64,000 nucleotides of DNA from Curtobacterium sp. ISL-83 (lineage in GTDB: Bacteria > Actinomycetota > Actinomycetes > Actinomycetales > Microbacteriaceae): the NCBI RefSeq assembly GCF_018613895.1, contig NZ_JAGGPH010000017.1, forward strand, positions 17,194 to 81,193, read 5' to 3'. The notes under the pieces were generated by a model. That model had not been told where the DNA came from. It saw nothing but the letters and a program-made list of their open reading frames with translations, and did no database searches. Below are positions 17,108-24,954 of the stretch, in pieces. Made by a program: the position numbers and the translations under genes. The first letter of the stretch is position 1. The number at the start of each line of letters is the position of its first letter.

Positions 17108-17934
17108 ACCAGGCAACGCAGACCGGGAGCGGCGAGGCGGGCGCTGACCGCGCCTCCCGTCCCGGACCCGGCCAGGAGGCACGGGGTCCGTCGCCGACGT
17201 CGGGTCCCGTCCTCGAGCTGCGCGGCCTGCGCAAGCGCTTCGGCGACCACGAGGTCCTGCGCGGCATCGACCTCGCCGTGCACCGGCACGAGGTCATCTG
17301 CGTCATCGGCGCCTCGGGTTCCGGCAAGTCGACGCTGCTCAAGACGGTCAACCTGCTCGAAGGCATCGACGACGGCCAGGTGTTCCTGCAGGGTGCGGAC
17401 ATCTCGGACCCGCGGGTCGACGTCGACGCGACCCGCGCGCGCATCGGTGTCGTGTTCCAGCAGTTCAACCTGTTCCCGCACATGACGGTGCTCGACAACG
17501 TGACCCTCGCCTCCCGGCAGGTGCACGGCGTCAGCCGGGCGGACGCGTCCGCGACGGCGATGCGCCTGCTCGAACGTGTCGGGCTCGCCGACTTCGCGCG
17601 GGCGTACCCGGACCGGCTCTCCGGCGGCCAGCAGCAGCGCGTGGCGATCGTGCGGGCCATCGCGTCCGACCCGGAGTTGCTGCTGCTCGACGAGGTGACG
17701 AGCGCGCTCGACCCGCAGCTCGTCGGTGAGGTCCTGGACCTCGTGACCGAGCTGAAGGAGCAGGGGTCGACGATCCTGATGACGACGCACGAGATGCACT
17801 TCGCCCGGAACGTCGCCGACCGGATCGTGTTCCTGCACCAGGGCGAGGTCGTGGAGCAGGGCGACCCCGCCGCGGTGCTCGACCACCCGCAGCACCCGGC
17901 GCTCGTGGAGTTCCTGGCGCGGGTGCACGCGTAG
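17104..17934 (+). CDS. polar amino-acid-type ABC transporter, ATP-binding protein
   Basis: 276 residues. After a disordered stretch of about 30 residues comes a GlnQ-type ATPase: Walker A GASGSGKST, Q-loop VFQQFNLFPH, signature LSGGQQQR, Walker B LLLLDEVTSALD and switch His in TTHEMHFA. GTG 17104 overlaps the permease stop by 4 bp. It powers import through the two upstream subunits. The gene closes the operon-like block and is followed by a hairpin shared with the convergent oxidoreductase. Confidence 0.94.
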   Translation: MNQATQTGSGEAGADRASRPGPGQEARGPSPTSGPVLELRGLRKRFGDHEVLRGIDLAVHRHEVICVIGASGSGKSTLLKTVNLLEGIDDGQVFLQGADISDPRVDVDATRARIGVVFQQFNLFPHMTVLDNVTLASRQVHGVSRADASATAMRLLERVGLADFARAYPDRLSGGQQQRVAIVRAIASDPELLLLDEVTSALDPQLVGEVLDLVTELKEQGSTILMTTHEMHFARNVADRIVFLHQGEVVEQGDPAAVLDHPQHPALVEFLARVHA

Positions 17935-17973
17935 CGCCGGCGGAGCGGCGGCGTAGCGGCGGCGGGGCGCTCG

Positions 17974-18033
17974 GTGCGAGGTTGGTCGGCCCGTGCGTCG
18001 CGCCAGCCGCGCACCGGGCGATCAACCTCGCAC
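17974..18033. terminator. inverted repeat between convergent genes
   Basis: GTGCGAGGTTG (17974-17984) pairs with CAACCTCGCAC (18023-18033) and the stem continues inward for four more pairs including one G-U. It separates the ABC ATPase (+) from the oxidoreductase (-). Confidence 0.6.
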
Positions 18034-18068
18034 GGGTCGGCGGCACGGCGACGCCGCAATCAGCCCGG

Positions 18069-19034
18069 TCAGGGCGTCAGCAGCACCTTGCCGATGACCT
18101 CGCCGTCGGTGACCCGGCGATGGGCCTCGGCAGCCTCCGCGAGCGGCAGGACGGAATCGATCACCGGACGGATCCGGCCGTCGGCGACGAACGGCCAGAC
18201 GTCGACGCGGACGGCTGCGACGATCGCTGCCTTCTCGTCGCGGGGGCGTGCGCGCAGGGTGGTCCCGCTGATCGTCGCCCGCTTGCGCATGAGCGTGCCG
18301 AAGTCGAGCGTCGCCGTCCGGCCGCTGCCCGAGGCGATCACCGCGATGTGCCCGTTCGTCGCGAGGACGGCGAGGTTCCGCTCCAGGTAGTCGGGGCCCA
18401 CCACGTCGAGCACGACGTCGGCGCCGTGCCCGTCGGTGAACGCGAGGGTGCGTTCGACGAAGTCCTCGGACCGGTGGTCGATCACCAGGTCGGCGCCGAG
18501 CGCCTGGGAAGCCCGCACTTTCCGCTCGCCCCCGCTGGTGGCGATGACGGTCGCGCCGAGGGCCTTCGCCCACAGCACCGCGTGGGAGCCCATGCCACCG
18601 GTGCCACCGTGCACCAGGAGGACCTGCCTCGGGCGGAGGCCGGCGATCATCCCGAGGTTCGAGTACACCGTGCAGGCGGCTTCGGGCAGCCCCGCGGCCT
18701 GGATCAGGTCGACGCCGTCCGGGACCGGCAGGACCTGGGTCGCCGGCACCGCGACGAGCGAGGCGTACCCTCCGCCGGACAGCAGGGCGCACACCCGGTC
18801 ACCGACGGCGAAGCCGGTGACGCGGTCGCCGACGGCGGCGATGGTGCCCGACACCTCGAGGCCGAGGATGTCCGACGCTCCGGGAGGCGGCGGGTAGTGC
18901 CCGGCGCGCTGCTGCAGGTCGGCGTTGTTGACCCCGGCGGCCGCGACGGTGATGAGCACCTCGTCGGCCGTGGGGACGGGGTCAGGCAAGTCGGTGACGT
19001 CGAGGGAACCGTCGGTCGTCGTGATGGCACGCAT
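18069..19034 (-). CDS. zinc-type alcohol dehydrogenase / quinone oxidoreductase
   Basis: 321 residues of the medium-chain dehydrogenase family, quinone oxidoreductase branch. Visible are AAAGVNNADLQQRAGHYP, the GLEVSGTIAAVG strand and a nucleotide-binding LLVHGGTGGMGSHAV. The zinc ligands of true alcohol dehydrogenases are absent, as expected for this branch, which reduces quinones or enones with NADPH. ATG 19034 is preferred to an upstream in-frame start because minus-strand TAGCGT ends 7 nt before it. No metabolic partner is adjacent. Confidence 0.88.
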   Translation of the reverse strand: MRAITTTDGSLDVTDLPDPVPTADEVLITVAAAGVNNADLQQRAGHYPPPPGASDILGLEVSGTIAAVGDRVTGFAVGDRVCALLSGGGYASLVAVPATQVLPVPDGVDLIQAAGLPEAACTVYSNLGMIAGLRPRQVLLVHGGTGGMGSHAVLWAKALGATVIATSGGERKVRASQALGADLVIDHRSEDFVERTLAFTDGHGADVVLDVVGPDYLERNLAVLATNGHIAVIASGSGRTATLDFGTLMRKRATISGTTLRARPRDEKAAIVAAVRVDVWPFVADGRIRPVIDSVLPLAEAAEAHRRVTDGEVIGKVLLTP

Positions 19035-19041
19035 GGGACCG

Positions 19042-19047
19042 ACGCTA
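19042..19047 (-). promoter_or_regulatory. -10 box TAGCGT, leaderless start
   Basis: Minus-strand TAGCGT ends 7 nt before ATG 19034. Confidence 0.5.
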
Positions 19048-19078
19048 CTCACCGGACTGCGGGGCGACCGGGAACGCG

Positions 19079-19115
19079 GGAGCGCCCCGGGGCCGCTGTG
19101 GCTCCGGGGCGCTCC
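19079..19115 (-). terminator. GC-rich hairpin after the repeat-protein gene
   Basis: GGAGCGCCCCGG (19079-19090) pairs with CCGGGGCGCTCC (19104-19115), 18 nt past the stop of the secreted repeat protein on the minus strand. The stem can extend three more pairs. Confidence 0.7.
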
Positions 19116-19132
19116 TGTCGTGCTTGGTGCGA

Positions 19133-20971
19133 TCAGACCTGGACCGTGACCGGGATGTCGAGCACGGTGGCACCCTTCACCTTGACCGTGATGGTCTGGG
19201 CGCCGAGACCGATGCCGTAGACCTTCGTGGTCAGGTCGCCGTTCTCGTCGACCGTGGCGTAGCCGAGGAACGTCGAACCGCTGAACAGCTGGACCGTGTA
19301 GGCCGAGCGGACCGACGGGTCGTGCAGCGTGATGGTCGCCATGCCGCCGAAGAACTTCGACGTCTCGACGTCCACGACCTCCAGGTCAGCGCCGGGCTTC
19401 ACGTCGCCGACGGGCGAGAAGCCGGGGTCGACGTCGCCGGGGGCGGGCTGGGCCACGATGGGCTCGGCGACGACGGGTTCGGGCTTGGTGAAGCCGGGGT
19501 CGACGTCACCGGGAGCCGGCGTCGCGACGACGGGCTCGGGTGCGGTGAACCCGGGGTCGGTCTCGCCGGGGTTCGGCTGCGCGACGACGGGCTCGGGGGC
19601 GACGGCGGAGGCGACGGTGACGTCGTAGCGCTCCTGTTCGCCGGTCCGCGGGTCGGTGGTGGTGAAGGTCACGGGGGACTGCTCGCCGGCGGCGATGCGG
19701 AGCTTCAGGGTGAAGCGGCCGGAGTCGTCGACCGTCCCGCTCGTCCAGACGTGCTGGTTGACGCCGTCGAAGTCGGCCTGCCACTGCTGGCCGGGGGTGC
19801 CGGCGAACTCGGCGACGGTGATGCCGTCCTCGGCGAGGTGGGTGCCGGCGAGGGAGATCTTGGTGGCACCGGCCGAGAAGCCGGGGTCGGTGACGCCCGG
19901 GTTCGGCTGGGCAACGACGGGCTCGGCGACGACGGGCTCGGGCTTGGTGAAGCCGGGGTCGGTCTCGCCCGGGTTCGGCTGGGCGACGACCGGGATGGTG
20001 AACCCGGGGTCGGTCTCGCCAGGGTTCGGCTGCGCGACGACGGGTTCGGGGGTGACGGCGGAGGCGACGGTGACGTCGTAGCGCTCCTCTTCGCCGGTGC
20101 GGGGGTCGGTGGTGGTGAAGGTGACCGGGGACTGCTCGCCGGCGGCGATGCGGAGCTTCAGGGTGAAGCGGCCGGAGCCGTCGACGGTCCCGCCGGTCCA
20201 GACGTGCTGGTTGACGCCGTCGAAGCTGGCGAGCCACTGCTGGCCGGGGGTGCCGGCGAACTCGGCGATCGTGACGACGCCGTCCTCGGCGAGGCTGGTG
20301 CCAGCGAGGGAGATCTTGGTGGCACCGGCCGAGAAGCCGGGGTCGGTGACGCCGGGGTTCGGCTGGGCGACGATGGGCTCGGGTGCGGTGAAGCCGGGGT
20401 CGGTCTCGCCCGGGTTCGGCAGCGCCACGACCGGGAACGTGAACCCGAGGTCGGGCAGACCCGGGTTCGGCTGGGCGACGACGGGCTCCGGCGCCGTGAA
20501 GCCAGGGTCGACCTCGCCCGGCGCCGGCACGGCGGTGTCGGAGTCGGCAGGGGCCTCGTCGGCGTAGGACAGGATCGTGACGGCCGGGATCTGCTGGAGG
20601 CCGTGGTTGTTGATGATCGTGCCCTTGACGGTGTGCTCGCCCGCGGGCAGCCCGTGGATGTCGCACGTGTCACGCTCGAAGTCGGCCTTGGCGACGGTGC
20701 AGAGCACGTTGTCGTCGTCGTCCGTCAGCGTGAGGTCACCCGGCTCGGCGCGCACCAGCACCGGGACGTCGGTCTGGTTGACCTGGAAGACCGCGCGGCC
20801 GTCCTGCTGCGTGTACGCGGGTGCCCACTGCACGTAGGCGATGGTCGGGTTGAAGAGGTTCGCGCCGCGTTCGGTGGCGTTCGCGGGGGTGGCGGCGATG
20901 AGGCCACCGGTGATGCCGGCGAGGGCGACACAGGTGAGCGCTCGGCGGCTGCGGAAGATCGAGGGAGCCAT
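19133..20971 (-). CDS. secreted Pro-Asn-Pro-Gly repeat protein (long paralog)
   Basis: 612 residues. A signal peptide (IFRSRRALTCVALAG, cleavage near ANA-TE) is followed by a domain of about 130 residues that is also present in the paralog at 23476. Then come ten units like VVAQPNPGETDPGFT, interrupted by two nearly identical beta-rich modules (from ISLAGT to DVTVAS, about 85 residues), and a different C-terminal domain. There is no LPXTG signal or C-terminal helix, so it is probably released or held non-covalently at the wall. The modules read like extracellular Ig-like folds. ATG 20971 begins the signal peptide. Function unknown; surface or adhesion role is a guess. Confidence 0.78.
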   Translation of the reverse strand: MAPSIFRSRRALTCVALAGITGGLIAATPANATERGANLFNPTIAYVQWAPAYTQQDGRAVFQVNQTDVPVLVRAEPGDLTLTDDDDNVLCTVAKADFERDTCDIHGLPAGEHTVKGTIINNHGLQQIPAVTILSYADEAPADSDTAVPAPGEVDPGFTAPEPVVAQPNPGLPDLGFTFPVVALPNPGETDPGFTAPEPIVAQPNPGVTDPGFSAGATKISLAGTSLAEDGVVTIAEFAGTPGQQWLASFDGVNQHVWTGGTVDGSGRFTLKLRIAAGEQSPVTFTTTDPRTGEEERYDVTVASAVTPEPVVAQPNPGETDPGFTIPVVAQPNPGETDPGFTKPEPVVAEPVVAQPNPGVTDPGFSAGATKISLAGTHLAEDGITVAEFAGTPGQQWQADFDGVNQHVWTSGTVDDSGRFTLKLRIAAGEQSPVTFTTTDPRTGEQERYDVTVASAVAPEPVVAQPNPGETDPGFTAPEPVVATPAPGDVDPGFTKPEPVVAEPIVAQPAPGDVDPGFSPVGDVKPGADLEVVDVETSKFFGGMATITLHDPSVRSAYTVQLFSGSTFLGYATVDENGDLTTKVYGIGLGAQTITVKVKGATVLDIPVTVQV

Positions 20972-21005
20972 GAGCTCGCTTTCGTTCGGTGTACAGGACC
21001 TGCAC

Positions 21006-21030
21006 ACCGTAGCGAACCGATATTCCGTAT
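21006..21030 (-). promoter_or_regulatory. promoter and shared upstream element of the long repeat protein
   Basis: On the minus strand ATACGGAATA is followed after 9 nt by TACGGT (-10). The same element with the same spacing precedes the paralog at 24396. Confidence 0.6.
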
Positions 21031-21057
21031 GTCGAATCTATTCCGAGCGAGAGGCGT

Positions 21058-21936
21058 TCACGGCGTCAGAGCCCGCGCTGCGTCGAGCCGCGCGATCTCG
21101 TCCGGCCGGAGGCGCACCGTGGCCGCCGTGATCGAATCGAGGATCGACTGCGGACGCGATGCCCCGGGGATCGGTACGACGACGTCGCTCTTCGCGAGTG
21201 CCCACGCGAGCGCCACGACCTGCGGCGTGATGCCGTGCTCCCGCGCGACGACCGCGAAGTCCTGGTAGGTCGAGCCGAGTCCGGACGCGTTCGCGATGCC
21301 GCCGAGGGGGCTCCATGGCAGGAACGCGATGCCCAGCTCGTCGCACAGCTCGAGTTCGGGCTCGCTCGAGCGGAACGCCGGCGAGAACTGGTTCTGCACC
21401 GACGCGAGCCGTCCGTCCAAGACCTCGTTCGCCGTGCGGATCTGGTCGAGGTCCGCGTTCGAGATGCCCGCCATGCGGATCACGCCCTCGTCCAGGAGCT
21501 CGCCGAGCGCACCCACCGACTCGGCGTAGGGGACCGCGGGGTCCGGGCGGTGGAACTGGTACAACCCGATCGTCTCGACGCCGAGGCGCTTCGCGGACGC
21601 CTTGGCCGCCTCCTTCAGGTACTCCGGGTGACCGTTCTGCGCCCACGGGCCCGCTGTCGGCCGCAGGTGCCCGCCCTTCGTCGCGATGAGCACCGCCGAG
21701 GTGTCGCCGTGGAACTCCCGAACGGCCTTGGCGATCAGGAGCTCGTTGTGGCCGACCTCGTCATGCGCGGCCAGGTGGTATGCGTCGGCGGTGTCGATGA
21801 GGGTGACGCCGGCTTCGAGGGCCGCGTGGATCGTCGCGATCGCGCGCCGCTCGTCGGGTCGCCCCTCGATGGACATCGGCATCCCGCCGAGACCGATGGC
21901 ACTGACGGACACGTCTCCGATGACTCGTTGCTTCAT
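21058..21936 (-). CDS. aldo/keto reductase
   Basis: 292 residues. The catalytic tetrad is recognisable: Asp and Tyr in LIDTADAYHLA, Lys in LIATKGGH, His in LYQFHRPD. The C-terminal NADPH-binding part reads VVVPIPGASRPQSILDSI. It would reduce aldehydes or ketones with NADPH in the cytoplasm. ATG 21936 has only a weak CATGCT box 6 nt upstream. It lies between the two secreted repeat-protein genes, next to a FAD monooxygenase, all on the minus strand. The substrate is not predictable. Confidence 0.9.
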   Translation of the reverse strand: MKQRVIGDVSVSAIGLGGMPMSIEGRPDERRAIATIHAALEAGVTLIDTADAYHLAAHDEVGHNELLIAKAVREFHGDTSAVLIATKGGHLRPTAGPWAQNGHPEYLKEAAKASAKRLGVETIGLYQFHRPDPAVPYAESVGALGELLDEGVIRMAGISNADLDQIRTANEVLDGRLASVQNQFSPAFRSSEPELELCDELGIAFLPWSPLGGIANASGLGSTYQDFAVVAREHGITPQVVALAWALAKSDVVVPIPGASRPQSILDSITAATVRLRPDEIARLDAARALTP

Positions 21937-21990
21937 CGCCCCAGCATGCGCCCGACACGGTCCGCGCGCTCAGGATCGACAAAGCGAACC

Positions 21991-22092
21991 AGCACCAGCA
22001 CCAGCACCAGCACCAGAGCCAGACCCAGCACCAGCACCCGTACCCCCACCCGCACCCGCACCCGCACCCGCACCCGCACCCGCACCCGCACC
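21991..22092. repeat. hexanucleotide array, 17 units
   Basis: Exactly 102 bp of 6-bp units: four AGCACC, two variants, two AGCACC, two variants, then seven CGCACC. It begins 55 bp upstream of the aldo/keto reductase start and ends 8 bp from the monooxygenase stop, outside both genes. Confidence 0.92.
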
Positions 22093-22099
22093 GCCAGTG

Positions 22100-23365
22100 T
22101 CAGCGCCGCGCCCAACTCGGCGCGTGCTCCGGCAACGGCCCGAACGCGATCCCGCGCGCGTACAGCCCCCGCACCGGCGGCACCCACCGCGCGAGCAGCA
22201 CGGGCAGCAGCGGCGGTCCGTCCCGTAGTGCGCCCGAGAACGCCCGCTCGAACACGACGCGGTGCAGCACCCTCTGTGCGGCCTGCACGAGGACGGCCGG
22301 CGGCATCCGACGCTGCTGGACCGCGGCGAGCGTGACCCCGAGCGCGTCCCCGCTGCGACCCCGGCGGAGCGCGGGCGCCAGGATCGTCGCCGTCGCGACC
22401 GCGTCCTGGACGGCCAGGTTGATGCCGACGCCCCCGGCGGGTGACATGGCGTGCGCGGCGTCCCCGATGCACAGCAAGCCCGGTCGCCACCAGCGCCGCA
22501 GGCGGTCCATCCACACGTCGAGCACGTGGACGTCGTCCATCGAGCCGATCGTGTCGACCCGATCCGCGAAGTCCGGCCGACTCCGCGCGATCCGGTCCCG
22601 GAACGACTGGACGCCTGCGGCTCGCAACGCGGCGTCCGAACCCTTCGGCGCGAAGTACGCGACCTGGTGGTAGTCCGGCCGCGGGAAGCTCAGCACGACG
22701 TCGTGGTCGGAGAACGCCGGGACGAGCGCCGAATCGGCATCACCCGGCTCCTTCGGCAGCCGGAACCACCACGTGTCGAAGGGCACGTCGAAGGCCTTCG
22801 GGACGAGCCCGGCGGCTGCTCGGAGTACTGAGTCCCTCCCGTCGCACGCGATCACGACGTCGGCACGCAGCTCCTCGACAGCGGCGACGTCGTCCCCGTC
22901 ACCGCCCCGGCGGTACGGCCGAAGGTGCACGCCGGACACCACGCCGTTCTCCACGATGACGTCCGTCGCCTCGAGCCCCATGCTGATCGAGAAGGACGGT
23001 TCGGCCTTGGCTGCGGTGACGAGCAGGTCGAGGAGGTCCCACTGCGGCACCATCGCCACGTAGTCGTAGGGGGGTCGCAGCCGGGAGAAGTCCCCGAGCA
23101 GCAAGCGGGAGCCGTCGGGCATCGGCAGCGAGAAGTCGTCGAGCCGCGACTGCGGGAGCGCCCGGAAACGCTCGCCGAGACCGAGCTCGTCGAGCAACCG
23201 GATGGTCGACGCGTGCACGGTGTCGCCGCGGAAGTCCCGGTTGAAGTCGCCGTGCTTCTCGATCACGCGGACGGCGATGCCGGCTCGCGCGAGCAGCAGC
23301 CCGAGGACGACGCCGGCCGGGCCGCCGCCGATCACGGCCACCGTGGTCCTGCTCACCGTCACCAT
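22100..23365 (-). CDS. FAD-dependent monooxygenase (aromatic hydroxylase type)
   Basis: 421 residues. The FAD dinucleotide fold VAVIGGGPAGVVLGLLLARAG opens the protein. The DG motif appears as VIACDGRDSVLR, and the GD motif as LCIGDAAHAMSPAGGVGINL, which places it with group A flavoprotein hydroxylases (PHBH-like). These use NAD(P)H and oxygen to hydroxylate aromatic or other small substrates. A C-terminal helical tail ends in basic residues. The gene is alone except for the adjacent aldo/keto reductase, so a pathway is not evident. Confidence 0.9.
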   Translation of the reverse strand: MVTVSRTTVAVIGGGPAGVVLGLLLARAGIAVRVIEKHGDFNRDFRGDTVHASTIRLLDELGLGERFRALPQSRLDDFSLPMPDGSRLLLGDFSRLRPPYDYVAMVPQWDLLDLLVTAAKAEPSFSISMGLEATDVIVENGVVSGVHLRPYRRGGDGDDVAAVEELRADVVIACDGRDSVLRAAAGLVPKAFDVPFDTWWFRLPKEPGDADSALVPAFSDHDVVLSFPRPDYHQVAYFAPKGSDAALRAAGVQSFRDRIARSRPDFADRVDTIGSMDDVHVLDVWMDRLRRWWRPGLLCIGDAAHAMSPAGGVGINLAVQDAVATATILAPALRRGRSGDALGVTLAAVQQRRMPPAVLVQAAQRVLHRVVFERAFSGALRDGPPLLPVLLARWVPPVRGLYARGIAFGPLPEHAPSWARR

Positions 23366-23398
23366 GCGCTCACGCTACGCGCGGCGACCGACGCAGGA

Positions 23399-23446
23399 CG
23401 CGCCTCCAGTCCGCCGTGTGGTGACCACGGTCGGTCTGGAGGCGCG
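23399..23446 (-). terminator. inverted repeat after the short repeat-protein gene
   Basis: CGCGCCTCCAG (23399-23409) pairs perfectly with CTGGAGGCGCG (23436-23446), with partial pairing further in. It sits 30 nt past the stop of the gene at 23476 on the minus strand. Confidence 0.6.
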
Positions 23447-23475
23447 GGCCGGGACCGCCAGCCGGCGGACGTCCG

Positions 23476-24396
23476 TCAGGCGGTGCCGGAACTCGCCGAC
23501 GCGATCGTGAAGTTGTACCGCTCAGGCGTTCCGGTGCGGGGATTGGTGATGACGATCGTGCCCGGGGAGTTCTTGCCGGCCTTGATGCGGAGCTTGAGGG
23601 CGAAGCGGCCGGATTCGTCGATGGTTCCTGTGGTCTGGATCGGTCCGTCGGCGGTGGGGAAGCTCGCCCTCCACTGCTGGCCGGGCTTGCCGATGAACTC
23701 GGCGACGGTGAGCGAGCCGTCGTCGTCGAGGTGCGTGTCGGCGAGGGTGATCGGCTTGCCGGCGGTGAAGCCGGGGTCGGTCTCGCCCGGGTTGGGCTGC
23801 GCCACGACCGGCTGCGGAGCGGTGAACCCGGGGTCGGTCTCGCCTGGGTTCGGCTGTGCCACGATCGGAATGGTGAAGCCGGGGTCGGTCTCGCCCGGGT
23901 TCGGCTGCGCGACCACCGGCTTGTGCACGGCGAAGCCCGGGTCCACCTCGCCAGGGGCGGGTACCGCGGTGTCGGGGGCTTCCTCCGCGAAGGAGACCAC
24001 GGTGACGGCGGGGATCTGCTGCACGCCGTGGTTGTTCCTGATGGTGCCCTTCACGGTGTGCTCACCCGCCACCATCCCGACGATGTCGCAGGTGTCGTGT
24101 GGGAAGCGTTCCTTCGAGACGGTGCAGAGGACGTTGCCGTCCTCGTCGGTCAGGGTCAGGTCGCCGGGCTCGGCGTGCACCAGCACCGGCACCTCGGTCT
24201 TGTCTGCGTAGAAGACCGCGCGACCGTCGAGCGTCTCCGACGCCGAGTGCCACTGCACGAACGTGATGTACGGGCTGAAGATGATCGGGTAGCCGCTGCT
24301 GGCGTTCGCGGGCGCGGCGGCGACCAAGCCGCCCGCGACCGCGGCGAGGGCGACACCGGCGAGCGTGCGGCGGCTGCGGAGGATCGAAGGAGCCAT
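23476..24396 (-). CDS. secreted Pro-Asn-Pro-Gly repeat protein (short paralog)
   Basis: 306 residues, paralog of the protein at 19133-20971. It has the same signal peptide type (ILRSRRTLAGVALAA, cleavage after ANA), the same N-terminal domain of about 130 residues (PVLVHAEPGDLTLTDEDGN), only four repeat units of the VVAQPNPGETDPGFT kind, and one beta-rich module (from ITLADT to FTIASA). The long paralog's extra C-terminal domain is missing. AAAGGGACC precedes ATG 24396. Its promoter carries the same upstream element as the long paralog, so the two are probably co-regulated. Confidence 0.78.
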   Translation of the reverse strand: MAPSILRSRRTLAGVALAAVAGGLVAAAPANASSGYPIIFSPYITFVQWHSASETLDGRAVFYADKTEVPVLVHAEPGDLTLTDEDGNVLCTVSKERFPHDTCDIVGMVAGEHTVKGTIRNNHGVQQIPAVTVVSFAEEAPDTAVPAPGEVDPGFAVHKPVVAQPNPGETDPGFTIPIVAQPNPGETDPGFTAPQPVVAQPNPGETDPGFTAGKPITLADTHLDDDGSLTVAEFIGKPGQQWRASFPTADGPIQTTGTIDESGRFALKLRIKAGKNSPGTIVITNPRTGTPERYNFTIASASSGTA

Positions 24397-24430
24397 GAGG
24401 TCCCTTTCTGTCGTCGGTCAAGTCCGCTCA

Positions 24431-24455
24431 CCTTAACCGCCGAGTATTCCTTATA
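24431..24455 (-). promoter_or_regulatory. promoter and shared upstream element of the short repeat protein
   Basis: On the minus strand ATAAGGAATA is followed after 9 nt by TAAGGT (-10), matching the arrangement upstream of the long paralog. Confidence 0.6.
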
Positions 24456-24485
24456 TCGGTCTCATCCTGAGCGCGATGAATTCGA

Positions 24486-24944
24486 TCACGCAGCACTGCT
24501 GACCGAAGCGGACGACCCCGCGTCGGCGGCTTGCGCGAAGACGACGCCACCCCAACTGATGACGCCGATCGCCAGGACGAAGCCGATCGCGGCGATCCAC
24601 CACGACGACCGCCGACGGATCCAGGCGCCCACGGCCAGGACGATCGTCGCGACGCCGATCACGAACGAACCCCCGATGGCGATCGCCGCGCCACCGAAGT
24701 ACCCACCAGGGGTGCACCCGGCCGACGCGTCGCAGTTCGCGGTCGCGGAGAGGATGGCGATGATCCCGACGACGGCCGTGATGACCGTCATGATCGCGCC
24801 GAACGCGAGCAGCAGCACGGTCGTGATGCGGTCCGCGAGCTTCGCGGCCGGGAACAGCGTGGTGCCGCCCTGCTCCCAGGCCCGTCGCTCCGCGTCGGAC
24901 GGGGTGTGCTGCGGCGGTCCGCCGGGGACGTTCGACCAGGTCAT
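24486..24944 (-). CDS. hypothetical three-TM membrane protein
   Basis: 152 residues. A soluble N-terminus rich in Pro and Gly precedes three hydrophobic stretches. The first helical hairpin loop holds two cysteines (NCDASAGC) that would lie outside the membrane and could form a disulfide. ATG 24944 is chosen because minus-strand TAGGAC ends 7 nt before it; the same bases might also serve as a weak ribosome binding site. No family recognised. The CitE-like gene lies immediately upstream in the same direction, 10 bp away, so the two could share a transcript. Confidence 0.65.
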   Translation of the reverse strand: MTWSNVPGGPPQHTPSDAERRAWEQGGTTLFPAAKLADRITTVLLLAFGAIMTVITAVVGIIAILSATANCDASAGCTPGGYFGGAAIAIGGSFVIGVATIVLAVGAWIRRRSSWWIAAIGFVLAIGVISWGGVVFAQAADAGSSASVSSAA

Positions 24945-24954
24945 GTCGTCCGTC

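Noticed and set aside
18982..20666. Other frames across the repeat-protein genes
   Set aside because: Long alternative frames arise from the repeated GC-rich codons; only the minus-strand frame has a signal peptide and consistent modules.
21933..22514. Minus-strand frame encoding runs of Val-Arg and Leu-Val
   Set aside because: Produced by the hexanucleotide array and antisense of the monooxygenase; no gene features.
24431..24455. GGAAT as a SigR/SigH-type -35 box before the repeat-protein genes
   Set aside because: No GTT lies 18-19 nt downstream in either promoter; the fixed 9-nt spacing to a TANGGT box is different.
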